Of a DNA stretch of 53,042 nucleotides, positions 1-9,183 are shown in pieces. The translations under genes were made by a program, and so were the position numbers. Below the pieces are notes generated by a model. It ran no database searches, was not told where the DNA came from, and saw nothing but the letters and a program-made list of their open reading frames with translations. The DNA is from Aureococcus anophagefferens (Eukaryota > Sar > Pelagophyceae > Pelagomonadales > Pelagomonadaceae): NCBI RefSeq assembly GCF_000186865.1, contig NW_008705611.1, forward strand, positions 50,546-103,587, read 5' to 3'. Within the stretch, counting starts at the first letter, position 1; every line of letters begins with the position of its first letter.

Positions 1-363
1 CACGTAGACCATGCCGTTGATGGACGACGACCCGCCGAGGCCCCGGCCGCGCGGGCAGGACACGCGTTTCCCGTCGAGCGCGGGCGACGGCGCGGTCTCG
101 TAGGCCCAGTTCCAGCGGCCCCAGTGCATGGGCATGCTCAGCGCCGTCGGCATGCGCGTCAGGATGGACAAGGGCCCGCGCAGCGTCGACGCGTCGCCGG
201 CCTCGAGCAGCGTCACCGACGCGCCGCCTTCCGCCAGGCGGCTCGCGACGACGCAGCCGGCGGACCCGGCGCCGACGACGACGTAGTCCGATTTCGTCGA
301 GGAGGAGAAGGCCGCATGTTGGCGCAGCCGCAAACGGCGCGCAAGCGCGAGCGGTCTTCCCAT
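1..363 (-). CDS. GMC-family FAD oxidoreductase (choline dehydrogenase-like), 5' part only
   Basis: This is the first 121 codons of a flavoenzyme that runs off the left window edge. Starting from the ATG at 363, an Arg/Leu-rich leader (about residues 1-27, ending in AFSSSTKSD) precedes the Rossmann FAD-binding motif [19 protein letters not shown], with a Glu at the end of the second strand (LLEAGD). Around residue 110 comes the GMC signature [20 protein letters not shown] enzymes oxidise alcohols or, in the algal photodecarboxylase branch, act on fatty acids. The substrate cannot be told from the N-terminus. The leader resembles a mitochondrial presequence, which is an inference. The start lies about 75 bp from the divergent secreted-protein gene at 438, so they probably share a promoter. 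Confidence 0.85.
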   Translation of the reverse strand, partial: MGRPLALARRLRLRQHAAFSSSTKSDYVVVGAGSAGCVVASRLAEGGASVTLLEAGDASTLRGPLSILTRMPTALSMPMHWGRWNWAYETAPSPALDGKRVSCPRGRGLGGSSSINGMVYV

Positions 364-402
364 CGCGCAGAATTTGCCGCAAGGGAATCTTCAACAACTT
401 AG

Positions 403-422
403 TCATTGAACACTCATTGAAC
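403..422 (+). promoter_or_regulatory. Tandem TCATTGAAC repeat upstream of the secreted-protein gene
   Basis: Two copies of TCATTGAAC separated by two bases lie 15-35 bp before the ATG at 438, in the short divergent interval between the GMC oxidoreductase and the secreted protein. They could be a core-promoter or initiator element, or part of the 5' untranslated region. Only the repeat itself is observed. Confidence 0.25.
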
Positions 423-437
423 CATCGGGGCAGCACG

Positions 438-1460
438 ATGCGCGCAGCGCTCGCGGCCCTCGTCGCGGCGCTCTCACTCGCGCTCGCGAATGGCGACGGC
501 GTGGCCGTGCTGCTCGTCGGCGCGGACAAGCGCCCGGGCTACGACGAGCGCATGGCGACGCTGCACTTCACGGCCATGCGCGACGACGTCGTCGTCCCGC
601 TCGGGGCCGACGTCTTCGTCACGTCCGACGCCTGCCCCAGCGACGACGGCCTGAAGACGCTGGCGAATCTCGCCACGTCCTACTTCGGGAGCGCCCTCGC
701 GGGCGTCGGCGCCGTCGCGGCCGCGCGGCCGTCGGGCGACTGCGCGGTCTTTCCCCCGGGCACGAACACGAAGCCGTGGATCCAGTGGTACCGCCTCGAG
801 AAGTGCTGGGCGCTCATGGAGGCCCAGGAAGCGAAACGCGGCGCCACGTACGACGTCGTCGTGAAGCTCCGCTCGGACGCGACGCCGCGGCCGTGGCCCG
901 CGCGCGCCGACGCGGTCGCGGACGCGGCCGCGCGGCGCGACGTCGTGCACGCGGCGACGGACCACGTCTTCTACGGGTCTCGAAAGGCCATGGCCGTCGC
1001 CTGCCACACCTTCTCCGCCATCGGAAACGTCTTCACGGGCGGCGGCGCGCACGCGCGCGACCGGTTCCTGCCGATTTCCGCGCCGGCGCTCCGGGACACG
1101 CTGCGGTCCCTCGACGCCAACGCCTTCAGCAAGCGCACGTGGCAGTCCTACAGCAAGGCCGGCGTACTGTACTTTCCCGTGGTGTTGCCGGGCGACGCGC
1201 GGGACCCGGCCGCGATGGCCGCGAATCTGGACGCGGCCGTCGCGTCGGGGATGACCTACGTCGACGCGTCGACCGCGCGCTTCGACTTCGGCGCCATGGC
1301 CGAGGGCGGCGACAAGGAGGTCGGGCGCTTCGTGACGGAGAAGGACTTTCTCGTGTGGCTCCTGCACAACAACGTGACGATCTGCGACCTCGACGGCGGC
1401 GAAACGTACCTCTACAAGGGCCGGTCCATCCGGCGGCCCACGCGGCCCTGCGGGGGGTAA
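438..1460 (+). CDS. Secreted or Golgi-lumen protein of unknown function, possibly glycosyltransferase-like
   Basis: The protein has 340 residues if started at the ATG at 438; the frame is open further upstream but only from a non-ATG codon. It begins with a clear signal peptide (MRAALAALVAALSLALANG) followed by a hydrophobic beta strand (VAVLLVG). Conserved-looking blocks are IQWYRLEKCWALM (about 115-127) and YDVVVKLRSDATP (about 139-151). These resemble the region of algal and plant uncharacterised glycosyltransferase-like proteins in which a Leu-Arg-x-Asp motif follows the nucleotide-sugar fold. Six or more Cys residues fit an exported protein. A glycosyltransferase role is an inference from this pattern only. 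The stop is 39 bp from the convergent gene at 1500-2549. Confidence 0.7.
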   Translation: MRAALAALVAALSLALANGDGVAVLLVGADKRPGYDERMATLHFTAMRDDVVVPLGADVFVTSDACPSDDGLKTLANLATSYFGSALAGVGAVAAARPSGDCAVFPPGTNTKPWIQWYRLEKCWALMEAQEAKRGATYDVVVKLRSDATPRPWPARADAVADAAARRDVVHAATDHVFYGSRKAMAVACHTFSAIGNVFTGGGAHARDRFLPISAPALRDTLRSLDANAFSKRTWQSYSKAGVLYFPVVLPGDARDPAAMAANLDAAVASGMTYVDASTARFDFGAMAEGGDKEVGRFVTEKDFLVWLLHNNVTICDLDGGETYLYKGRSIRRPTRPCGG

Positions 1461-1499
1461 CGCGCTTATGAGCCCGAGCTGGGGGGTCGCGCATTCGCT

Positions 1500-2549
1500 T
1501 CACTTCTTGGCCGCGTCGCCGTTCTTCGGGGAGAGCGCGTCGAAGATGTTGATGCCGCTGTCCTCGTCGACGAAGAAGTCGGTGAGCTGCTGCTCGGAGA
1601 GGAGGCCGTCGCCGTCGGCGCCGAGGCCGTCGGCGGCGCCGCGCTTCGCGCGCCCGCCCTTCTCGTTGCGCTTGAACTCGACGATGGCCTTGGCGAGCGA
1701 CTTGAGCCGCCCCTTGGGCTTGGGCCGCTCCTCCGCGCCGTAAACGCCGTGTTTGAGGTCGTGGGAGAGCTGGTCGAAGAGGGTCATCTTCGCCTGCTTG
1801 TCGAGGGACTGGGCGAGCTTCTCGGCGACGACGGCGCGCACCTTGGGGTGGAGCCCGCCGAGTAGGGCGACGGCGAGCTCCGCCTGGCGCTCGGGCGACG
1901 GGCTCGGGTCCGTCACGGCCGCGAGCTGCGCGAAGAGGGGCAGCGAGTGGCCGCCGTCGCCGTCGCCGCGGGACCGCTTCGCCGCCGGGTCCGACGACGC
2001 GTCGCCGTCGAGCGCGCGCTTGGACCCGTCGCCGTCCTTGTCCTCGACGCGCGGCTTCGACATGATCTCGATGGGCACGGACCGCGAGCCGCGGATGGGC
2101 GCGTCCGCCGGCCCGGCGACGAGGATGAAGCGCTGGTTCTGGTGGTGGCTGCTCAGGTCGTTGATGCGCACTTTCAGGGTGGCCGCGTCGCCGGGGTCCA
2201 TCTCGAGCATCGGCTTGCTCTCCTCGGCGAGCTCGAAGAGCGGCACCTGGCGGTTCATGTTCTTGCTCTGGTTGAAGAAGCCGACCTGGATCTCGCCGGA
2301 GCTGCAGAGCGGGTCCACGAGGGGCTCCGTCGCCGCCTCGTAGAGCAGCCAGAGCGCGAGGCTCAGGTGCTCCTTCGTCGCGTTCGACACCGCGAGGTAC
2401 ATCCAGTTGCTGTTGCCGCCCATGTCCTTGTACCACGTGAAGGACCCCTGCTTCATGCCGCCCTCGAAGCAGTTCTTCCCGCGCTTGTTCTGGGCCGCGG
2501 AGATGGACGCGATGCGCACGGCCGTCGACCCGGGCGCGCCCTCCTCCAT
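1500..2549 (-). CDS. Conserved-looking nuclear-type protein of unknown function
   Basis: A 349-residue protein that I do not recognise. The N-terminal 150 residues look like a folded beta-rich domain (TWYKDMGGNSNWMYLAVSN; LKVRINDLSSHHQNQRFILV). The middle is acidic/basic and disordered, with a candidate nuclear localisation signal (PAAKRSRGDGDGG). The C-terminus is helical (VRAVVAEKLAQSLDKQAKMTLFDQL) and Lys-rich, ending in a short acidic tail. The ATG at 2549 is the first in frame; the frame stays open upstream but without an ATG. The INDxSxxHQNQ-like segment may be diagnostic for a family search. A DNA- or RNA-associated role is only a guess from composition. Confidence 0.7.
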   Translation of the reverse strand: MEEGAPGSTAVRIASISAAQNKRGKNCFEGGMKQGSFTWYKDMGGNSNWMYLAVSNATKEHLSLALWLLYEAATEPLVDPLCSSGEIQVGFFNQSKNMNRQVPLFELAEESKPMLEMDPGDAATLKVRINDLSSHHQNQRFILVAGPADAPIRGSRSVPIEIMSKPRVEDKDGDGSKRALDGDASSDPAAKRSRGDGDGGHSLPLFAQLAAVTDPSPSPERQAELAVALLGGLHPKVRAVVAEKLAQSLDKQAKMTLFDQLSHDLKHGVYGAEERPKPKGRLKSLAKAIVEFKRNEKGGRAKRGAADGLGADGDGLLSEQQLTDFFVDEDSGINIFDALSPKNGDAAKK

Positions 2550-2864
2550 GCTGTTGGACGGCGACGCCGCCGCCGCCTTGCGAGTGCGCGGAGAAACGAT
2601 GGTTTTGCCTTCTGCGCCTTCGAGCGCGTGCGCGGAAGCGCGGGTGCGACGGCAACGCGGCGCGGCGAGCGCGGCGCGAACGGCGTCGGTGCTCGTGGCA
2701 CCGGAGCGGCGCGGCGCCCGGCTTGCCCGGGCGACTTGAATTGCGACTTGAAGTGCGACTTGGGACGTTCACCGCGGCACCAGTCCTCGGCCGCGGAGGC
2801 TCCGCGGGACGGTAAGCTAAACTAAGAACCCGCTCTACGCGTCCCGCGCGCTCCCGCGCGCGCC
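2550..2864 (-). other. Interval between two co-directional genes, with a short GCGACTTG repeat
   Basis: This interval lies upstream of the gene starting at 2549 and downstream of the SANBR-like gene. It has no convincing coding frame. At about 2730-2765 there are three close copies of GCGACTTG(A/G), two of them followed by AA. Their role is unknown; they could belong to the promoter of the gene at 2549. Confidence 0.4.
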
Positions 2865-5105
2865 CTAGCGCCAGCGGCGCTTCTCGGCCTCGGCCGCGCG
2901 CTTGCCCTTGCGGTCGTCGCCGCCGCCGGCGTCGCCGGATTTCGCGAGGTCCGCGGCGTAGGGCGTCCGCATGGCGGCGAGGTACTCGGAGAGGTGGCGC
3001 ATGCGCGCGACGTCCTTCTCGCGCCAGATGCACTCCATGTCCCAGGCGCGCTTGCGGCGCGGGCTCAGCGCCGCGGACTCGCGGCGCTCGCGCGCCTCGC
3101 GCTGCGACTCGGGCAGGGGCTTCGCGAGCGGGTGCTTGTGGTCCCGCAGGTGGACCTCGTCGTCGCCGGCGGCGGCGGAGTCGGGCGTCGCGGCGAAGAC
3201 GCTGTGGTGCGGCGACCGCATGGGCCGCGCCTGGGCCGCGGGCTTGGCCGCGGGCGCGTCGCCGGCGTCGGAGCCCTTCTCGGAGCCCTCCTTCGCGCTC
3301 GCCGGCGGCGCGGCCGACGCCGGGAGGTTCAGCTGCTTGAGGTCCTGGGACGTGAGCGTCGCCTTGCCGTCCTTGGCCTTGACGGCCTTGCCGGCCCGCT
3401 TGGACTGCGCGGACGCGCGGCGGCCGCGGTCCGCGGGCTCGTCGTCGTCCTGGGCCTTCTTCTTCTTGTCCGTGGGCGGCCGCGCGCCGGGCTTCTTGGC
3501 GTCGGCGCTCTTCGCATTGGACTTTTTGGGCTTGTCGCTGGGCTTGGCCTCCTTGTCGGAGTCGTTCTTCTCCGCGGACCCGGCGCGGCTGCCCGCGTCG
3601 GCCTGGGACCCGGCCTGGACGCCGCCCTCGTCGCCGGAGGCCTGGGACTCGGCGTTGGCCTCGTCCCCCTTCGCGGCGTCCTTCTTGGAGCTCTCGTCGC
3701 CCTTCTTGCCGCCGGAGCCGTTCGACACGGCGTCGCTCGACGACGCGCACTCCGACGCGTTCTCCGCGCCCGAGTTCGCCGACGACGCCGGCTCGCCCGT
3801 CGGGCCCGGGCTCCGCAGGCCCGCGCGCTTCGCCGCGTGGGCGATGAGCTTGCCCTGGCGCTGGAGCAACCGGAGCGTCGACGGCTTCGCGGAGCCGCGC
3901 CGCGGGTCGATGCGGTGCTCGCGGCACCGGCAGCCCGCGACGTCCGCGTAGGCGGAGAAGCGCAGGCAGGGCGCGCCGCAGCAGCCGTAGGCGCCGTGCA
4001 TGCGGAAGTCGTCGGCGAAGTGGGGCCGCTCCTCGTGGTAGAGGCACCGGCCCAGGTCGTCGGCGCCGAACCATTTCGCGCACGCGGAGCAGCGGAAGAC
4101 GTGCGTGACGCCCCACATGAGCCAGTAGACCTCCTCCCAGGTCATGCCCAACGCGTGGAGCGCGCCGACGTGCTCCGTGAGGCTCCAGCGCTCGAGCACG
4201 GGCGCGTGGCGGCTCGCGAGCGCGCCGCGGCCGTCGACGAGGAACGGCGCGTCCGCGCAGGGGAGCCACTTCTGGGCCCAGGCCGGGTAGAGCTTGGCGC
4301 AGTGGCGGCACCGCAGGATCTCGCGGCTCACGGGCTTCTCCGACGGACCGCCCGATGCCGGCGCGCGGAGGTCGCCGTCCTTCTTCTCGTCGCCGTCCCT
4401 CTTCGCGCCCGGCTTCTTGTCCGGCTCCTTGGCGTCCCTGTCCTTGCGCGCCTCGGCGTGCCGGTGCCGGAAGTCGATCTCGAGCCGCCGCTTGTAGAGC
4501 TTGGGCAGCAGCTTGTCCTTCTTGTCGCTGAGCGACGCGAGCACCTCCGCCGTGCAGAGCTCCGCGAGGCGCAGCACGAGCTTCTCGGACACGCAGGCGA
4601 GGTCGATGGGCATGTGCCTGCGGCGCGCGGGCGTGGGACGGTTTTCCGGCAGCGACCGGAGGCGCCGGCGGCGCGCAGGATCTCGTCGATGTGCTTCGCC
4701 ATGAACCGGAGGCAGTGCTCCACGAGGCGCTCCATCTCCAGGAACTCCGACGAGATGAGGATGGACACGACGCTGCTGCTGTCCAGCGGCGGCGGCCGCA
4801 GCGGCGAGTGGATCCACTGCACGAGCCTGAGGGAAACGCGCGTCGGTCCGCCGCGCGGCGAGAAACAACGGGACCCACCACTCGAAGATGTGCACGTCGC
4901 AGTGGACGCTGATGTCGATGTCGTCGAAGGACCCGCTGTCGCCGCCGAGGTAGGACTGGAAGTACTTCATCTCCTCGAGGAGCACGCTGCGGTCGCAGGC
5001 GAAGTCGCGGTTGATCTGGCGCGCCTCGTCGCAGACGTGGATGATGATGAGCTCGGACTGCGCCACGTTGACCGGCGCGGCGGCCGCCGGCGCCGTCGTG
5101 ACCAT
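2865..5105 (-). CDS. SANBR (KIAA1841)-like BTB-domain protein, three exons
   Basis: Exons at 5105-4879, 4826-4677 and 4617-2865 join to 709 codons. Exon 1 carries INRDFACDRSVLLEEMKYF and DIDISVHCDVHIFEW. Exon 2 continues LVQWIHS and VVSILISSEFLEMERLVEHC. Exon 3 resumes at LHMPIDLACVSEKLVLRLAEL and SDKKDKLLPKL. From my knowledge of the family, these follow the BTB region of human SANBR nearly without gaps. A Cys/His-rich region comes next (CRHCAKLYP, CSACAKWF, CLYHEE, CCGAPCLRF, CRCREH). After it is a long Ser/Asp/Lys-rich disordered stretch and a C-terminal helix (RAWDMECIWREKDVARM). Intron 1 (52 nt) is GT-AG with a pyrimidine-rich end. Intron 2 (59 nt) keeps the frame only with a GC donor. 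The human protein limits antibody class switching; the algal role is unknown, probably scaffolding or chromatin-related. Confidence 0.85.
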   Translation of the reverse strand: MVTTAPAAAAPVNVAQSELIIIHVCDEARQINRDFACDRSVLLEEMKYFQSYLGGDSGSFDDIDISVHCDVHIFEWWVPLFLAARRTDARFPQARAVDPLAAAAAAAGQQQRRVHPHLVGVPGDGAPRGALPPVHGEAHRRDPARRRRLRSLPENRPTPARRRHMPIDLACVSEKLVLRLAELCTAEVLASLSDKKDKLLPKLYKRRLEIDFRHRHAEARKDRDAKEPDKKPGAKRDGDEKKDGDLRAPASGGPSEKPVSREILRCRHCAKLYPAWAQKWLPCADAPFLVDGRGALASRHAPVLERWSLTEHVGALHALGMTWEEVYWLMWGVTHVFRCSACAKWFGADDLGRCLYHEERPHFADDFRMHGAYGCCGAPCLRFSAYADVAGCRCREHRIDPRRGSAKPSTLRLLQRQGKLIAHAAKRAGLRSPGPTGEPASSANSGAENASECASSSDAVSNGSGGKKGDESSKKDAAKGDEANAESQASGDEGGVQAGSQADAGSRAGSAEKNDSDKEAKPSDKPKKSNAKSADAKKPGARPPTDKKKKAQDDDEPADRGRRASAQSKRAGKAVKAKDGKATLTSQDLKQLNLPASAAPPASAKEGSEKGSDAGDAPAAKPAAQARPMRSPHHSVFAATPDSAAAGDDEVHLRDHKHPLAKPLPESQREARERRESAALSPRRKRAWDMECIWREKDVARMRHLSEYLAAMRTPYAADLAKSGDAGGGDDRKGKRAAEAEKRRWR

Positions 5106-5297
5106 GGCGCCGGAATGCGAGGCGCTATCGGTAAACCCGCGCTAGCTGCCCACCATTATGAATCGCGCGAGCGGTCGCGTCGTTTTTGGATGCTGCACGG
5201 CACGATCGGTTGGGCAGGATGATCGTGCTAGCGCTGCCCGTCTCGTAAACCCGAGCGGTCGAAAGAGGCGACGATCGACGAGCGCTTGAAAGAGACG

Positions 5298-7475
5298 ATG
5301 ATCGGCTTCGAGGCCGCCGACGAGGCCGATGGCACGGTCGTCACGGAGGCCCTGTCCCCCGAGGAGCTCGAGGCCGAGGCGGGCCGCAAGGCCTTCATCG
5401 AGCAGCTCAAGGCCCGGGACCGCGCGAACGCCGAGCGGGAGATCCAGAACAACAAGCGCCTCATGGTCGGCCTGAGCGACCGCGAGCGGCTCAAGCGGTC
5501 CATGCAGACCGAGGACGAGGCGCCGAACGTCGCCCTGGCGCCGCTCCGGTGGAACATCGACAAGGAGCGGCGCTTCCGCAAGGCGAAGCTCGACGAGGCG
5601 ACGGACGCCTTCGAGGCGGGCTGCGCCTACCGCGCCTGCGCCCACTTCCACGCCTACGCGGCCCTCGAGAAGAAGATCGAGCGGCGACGACGGAAGGCGA
5701 AGCTCGCCGCGCGCGAGACGGCGCCGAAGCGGTTCAAGCTCATGCGCGAGTCCGTCGCCCACCTGCGCCAGTGCCAGCGCTTCGACGAATCCAAGGCGAA
5801 GGAGGAGGCCGTGCAGCGCGAGGAGGACGCGTACTGGCACACGGTCTCCGGCAAGGACTTCGAGGACCAGGCGGCGAAGCGGCTGGACCACTTAAAAACG
5901 GCCTTCGACAACGAGGAGCTCGCGCACGAGCGGGCGTTCTCCGTCGTGCGGAAGCAGCTCCTGTCGGAGCTGGACACGAACACGAAGGCCGTGCTCCGCG
6001 CGAACCCGAAGACGGTGGAGGACGAGCTCTGGAAGGCCGCGCACTTCGCGAAGACGGGCAACGCGGAGCGCCTCGAGGAGCTGTTAGCTCGGCGGGGCGC
6101 CAAGGTGACGATGGAGCGCGACCGCGACACGTCCTGGACGCCCCTCTTCTTCGCGAGCCGCGAGGGCAACTACGAGTGCGTGAAAGTTCTTTGCGCCTAC
6201 GGCGCGGACACGAGGGCGGTGGACCCCAAGGGCCAGACGCCGTTGCATCTCGCGGCGAACTTCGCGTCGAAGGAGATCTGCGGGTGCCTGCTGGAGCACG
6301 GCGCGCCCATCGAGCACGAGGACTTTTACGGCCTCACCGCCATCGACCTCGCGACGGAGCGCGGCCGGCCGCCGGAGCTCGTGGCCTTTTTGGAGCAGTT
6401 CATGAACGAGATGGAGCGCATCGCCCACAAGAAGCGGTTCGCGGAGCGGCGCAAGGACCCGGGCATCCTCCAGGTCATCTCCGCCGCGCGCGCCGCGGCC
6501 AAGGAGGGGTCGAAGAACGTCTACAAGGAGAAGTCGCTCGCGGACATCGACCCCGAGCTCCTCGTGTCGTCGGCGGAGGGCTACGAGCGCACGGAGGATA
6601 ACGACCGCGAATTGTTGGTCGCGCTGCGGAAGCTCGACTTCAAAGAAAAGGCCTTCGGCAAGGACTACGTGGGCCTCCTGCCCACTTTACAATCCGTCGC
6701 CGCGGCGTACAAGTCGCGCAAGGACTCGCTGGGCATGCGGAGCTCGCTGGAGCGCATCGCCCAGATCGCGGCGAAGAACTACGGGCTGCGCCACATGTCG
6801 ACGGCGGCGGCCTACAACAACCTGGGCGAGGCCTTCCACGCGCTCGGCGAGGACGACGACGCGGCCGCGGCGTTCGCGTACGCGCTCCGCATCTCGCACG
6901 AGGCGCGGCGCGGCCGCATGTTCAAGGGGGGCGAGCCGCGCGAGGAGTACCACGCCGTCATGATCCCGCTGCGGAATCTAGCGTTGCACCTCTTCCACAA
7001 GGGCGACGTGAACGCGGCGCTGCCCATGTTCAAGCATCTGGTGGAGCTCCACGAGAAGCTGCACGACCCCGCGCTCGCGCCCGAGGACGGCCCGCCGTCG
7101 ACGGCGGCGGCGGAGTTCCTCGGCATCGTGCCCAAGCCCATCGAGTCGCCGGCCCTCGTCCAGCCCCTGCTGACCTACGGCTACGCGCTCATGCTCGACA
7201 CGGACTACGGTCTGTGCCGCGCGCAGTTCGACCGCGCGCTCGCCATCGTCGTCACGCACGAGGGCGACGGCGCCGAGGCGACCATCGTGCCCCGGGAGAT
7301 GCTCGGGCTGCTCTCCTACTACGAGGAGAAGTTCGGCGAGGCCGAGGCCCACTTCAAGAAGGTCCACGACATCTTGTTGGCGCACGGCCGCGCGCGCGAC
7401 GACCCGGACGTGCGGCGCCAGCTCGAGAACATCGCGACGGCCTGCTGCCGCCGCGGGCCCCGGACCTGGGAGTAG
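5298..7475 (+). CDS. Ankyrin-repeat plus TPR (kinesin-light-chain-like) protein
   Basis: A 725-residue cytosolic protein from the first in-frame ATG at 5298; a TAG at 5229 closes the frame upstream. Residues 1-250 are charged and helical, probably coiled coil (EKKIERRRRKAKLAARE). About residues 275-370 hold ankyrin repeats (TSWTPLFFASREGNYECVKV, GQTPLHLAANFASKEICGCL, YGLTAIDLATERG). The C-terminal half has TPR-type helical pairs of the kinesin light chain kind (STAAAYNNLGEAFHALGEDDDA, VMIPLRNLALHLFHKGDVNAA, EMLGLLSYYEEKFGEAEAHF). Ankyrin+TPR proteins of this sort are protein-binding scaffolds; the partner is unknown. The stop lies 29 bp from the convergent gene ending at 7505. Confidence 0.85.
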   Translation: MIGFEAADEADGTVVTEALSPEELEAEAGRKAFIEQLKARDRANAEREIQNNKRLMVGLSDRERLKRSMQTEDEAPNVALAPLRWNIDKERRFRKAKLDEATDAFEAGCAYRACAHFHAYAALEKKIERRRRKAKLAARETAPKRFKLMRESVAHLRQCQRFDESKAKEEAVQREEDAYWHTVSGKDFEDQAAKRLDHLKTAFDNEELAHERAFSVVRKQLLSELDTNTKAVLRANPKTVEDELWKAAHFAKTGNAERLEELLARRGAKVTMERDRDTSWTPLFFASREGNYECVKVLCAYGADTRAVDPKGQTPLHLAANFASKEICGCLLEHGAPIEHEDFYGLTAIDLATERGRPPELVAFLEQFMNEMERIAHKKRFAERRKDPGILQVISAARAAAKEGSKNVYKEKSLADIDPELLVSSAEGYERTEDNDRELLVALRKLDFKEKAFGKDYVGLLPTLQSVAAAYKSRKDSLGMRSSLERIAQIAAKNYGLRHMSTAAAYNNLGEAFHALGEDDDAAAAFAYALRISHEARRGRMFKGGEPREEYHAVMIPLRNLALHLFHKGDVNAALPMFKHLVELHEKLHDPALAPEDGPPSTAAAEFLGIVPKPIESPALVQPLLTYGYALMLDTDYGLCRAQFDRALAIVVTHEGDGAEATIVPREMLGLLSYYEEKFGEAEAHFKKVHDILLAHGRARDDPDVRRQLENIATACCRRGPRTWE

Positions 7476-7504
7476 CGTGTGGTTTTACGTTGTGTTGTTG
7501 TGTC

Positions 7505-8659
7505 TTACTCCTCGTTGTCCGAGTCGAGGAGGCGGACGCCGTCCCAGTCCCGCAGGACGTAGAAGGGCACGTGGTCGACGCGCTCCGTGATAGCGCTCCC
7601 GCCGCGGCCCATCGCGCAGAGCGTCGCCGCGAGCGGGTCGCGGTAGTCGGCCGCGGGGTCGAAGCCACTGTCCCACTTCGACGGGGGAAGAGTCCGGGGT
7701 TCCGCTCGCTCGACGCGCTTGACCGAGGACGTGATCGGGACGGGGCGGCCGCCCTCGAAGGCGGGCAGGAATGCGATGGTCGAGATCGTCACGGCGTGTG
7801 TGTAGCTCTCGGGGATGCCCGTGGCCACGAGCGTCGTCGAGGTCGACGGGACGCGGTGCTCGTTACCGTGCTGGATGCGATCGAAGTAGGGCTCGATGGC
7901 GTCGACGCTCGCGCAGCCGTGCGCCGCGCGCAGGTAGGCCGCGAAGTCGAGCGTCGTCGCGTCGGGCAGCTCCGCGAGCCGCGCGGCGACGCGGCGGGGG
8001 AGGTCCGCGAGAAACTCGTTGGCCGCGTCGAAGCGCGAAATGTCGAAGTCCGGTTCGGTCCAGTCGACGCCGAGCTCGTAGCCGGCGAAGCCGGGGAAGC
8101 CGTACGCGTGATCGAGGTCGCGGAGGGAGTGCGCGAGAAACTTGTCGTCGTCCGCCGCCATCGCCGCAAAGGCCGCGATCGCCGCCTCCTCCTCGCGCCG
8201 GTGGTCGCGTTCCTCGAACGGAAGTCTGTGTGGTGCAATGTCCGATTCGCCGTAGACGTCGTCCGGAATGTCGCAGCCGGAATACTCGCCGCACTTCATC
8301 ATGAAGATGACCGCCGCGATGTCGACGTGACGATCGTGCCAACCGGCGGTCGGGGGCGCGATCGGATTGCCTCCCCTATAATGCGTCGCCGACCCACGTT
8401 CGCAGTACTTGTACAAGACGAAGCGCCCGAGCGCCGGCGCGGCGACGCGCCGCACGTAGCGCTCGATCGCCGCGCGAGACGCCGCCGCGTTCGGCGAATG
8501 GTGCAGGACGTTCTCGAGCGCCGTCGCGGCGCGCAGCGCCATCGACGCTGGGATCGACGATTTGGTCTCGTCCGCGGCCTCCGCCGACGCCGACGCCGCC
8601 GCCTTCTGCTTCTTGCCGCCTTTGGCCTTGGGTGCCGCCTTCTTCTTTCTCGGCGCCAT
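7505..8659 (-). CDS. Unknown protein with a Lys/Ala-rich N-terminus
   Basis: A 384-residue protein in a single exon from the ATG at 8659. Residues 1-30 are a Lys/Ala-rich tail (MAPRKKKAAPKAKGGKKQK) like a nuclear localisation signal or histone-type tail. The rest is probably globular: ERYVRRVAAPALGRFVLYKY, AAVIFMMKCGEYSGCDIPDD, DHAYGFPGFAGYELGVDW, and an acidic end RLLDSDNEE. I do not recognise the family. Codon use matches its neighbours, and the opposite-strand frames carry no motifs. Nuclear location is inferred only from the basic tail. Confidence 0.65.
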   Translation of the reverse strand: MAPRKKKAAPKAKGGKKQKAAASASAEAADETKSSIPASMALRAATALENVLHHSPNAAASRAAIERYVRRVAAPALGRFVLYKYCERGSATHYRGGNPIAPPTAGWHDRHVDIAAVIFMMKCGEYSGCDIPDDVYGESDIAPHRLPFEERDHRREEEAAIAAFAAMAADDDKFLAHSLRDLDHAYGFPGFAGYELGVDWTEPDFDISRFDAANEFLADLPRRVAARLAELPDATTLDFAAYLRAAHGCASVDAIEPYFDRIQHGNEHRVPSTSTTLVATGIPESYTHAVTISTIAFLPAFEGGRPVPITSSVKRVERAEPRTLPPSKWDSGFDPAADYRDPLAATLCAMGRGGSAITERVDHVPFYVLRDWDGVRLLDSDNEE

Positions 8660-9183
8660 GAGTCCTTGCGACCTTGCGAGCGCGCGGCGATGAAGACGAG
8701 CGCGCGCGGATTTCGCGTGGGTTGAAACTCAGCACGCGCGGCTTTTGCGTGGGGTGTGCGAGAAAAAACTGCGACGCGGTACCGGTAGCGCCGCGGCCAA
8801 ATCTTGCACGAGGCGCGGTCTATGCGCTAATGCGCGCGTCGGCTGCTCGACTGCGGTTTGAAGCTCTCAGTGAACCACACCCAGAGCGCCACGCCTGCCA
8901 TCTCGACGTGTACCTGAAAGCAGCCCGTCACGGCGTCAACACACAGACCAGGCTGGGCTCCGCGACGCCCTCCCGGCCGGCAGCTCTCCGTCACGCAGGC
9001 GCTACATCCTGCGAGGCCGGCACGGCGTGTGCGCACGTGCGAGGCGCCGCCCGGGAAGAAGAAAGTTTCGATCGTTGAAGTGCGTATATCATGATCATCG
9101 CTGTGCATTCTTCTGAACGCGCTCATTGGTTGACAAACTGGCAGCTTCGCCTCTCGCGATTGGAGCATCGTTGCGCCTTCGAC
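8660..9183. promoter_or_regulatory. Divergent promoter interval
   Basis: About 520 bp separate the start of the unknown basic protein (8659, minus) from the likely start of the U-box gene (9184, plus). The interval is less G+C rich than the genes, for example around 9080-9130, and holds no protein-like frame with recognisable motifs. An in-frame ATG at 9091 could extend the U-box protein by 31 residues. It probably contains both promoters and 5' untranslated regions. Confidence 0.45.

Noticed and set aside
4640..4660. A GT-AG intron (39 nt) at the second SANBR-like junction.
   Set aside because: It leaves the downstream conserved segment out of frame. A 59-nt GC-AG intron restores the frame and the family alignment.
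1126..4881. A 1,251-codon minus-strand open frame.
   Set aside because: It crosses two real genes out of frame and reads as Arg/Ala/Gly-rich noise. In DNA this rich in G+C, long antisense and shifted frames are expected.
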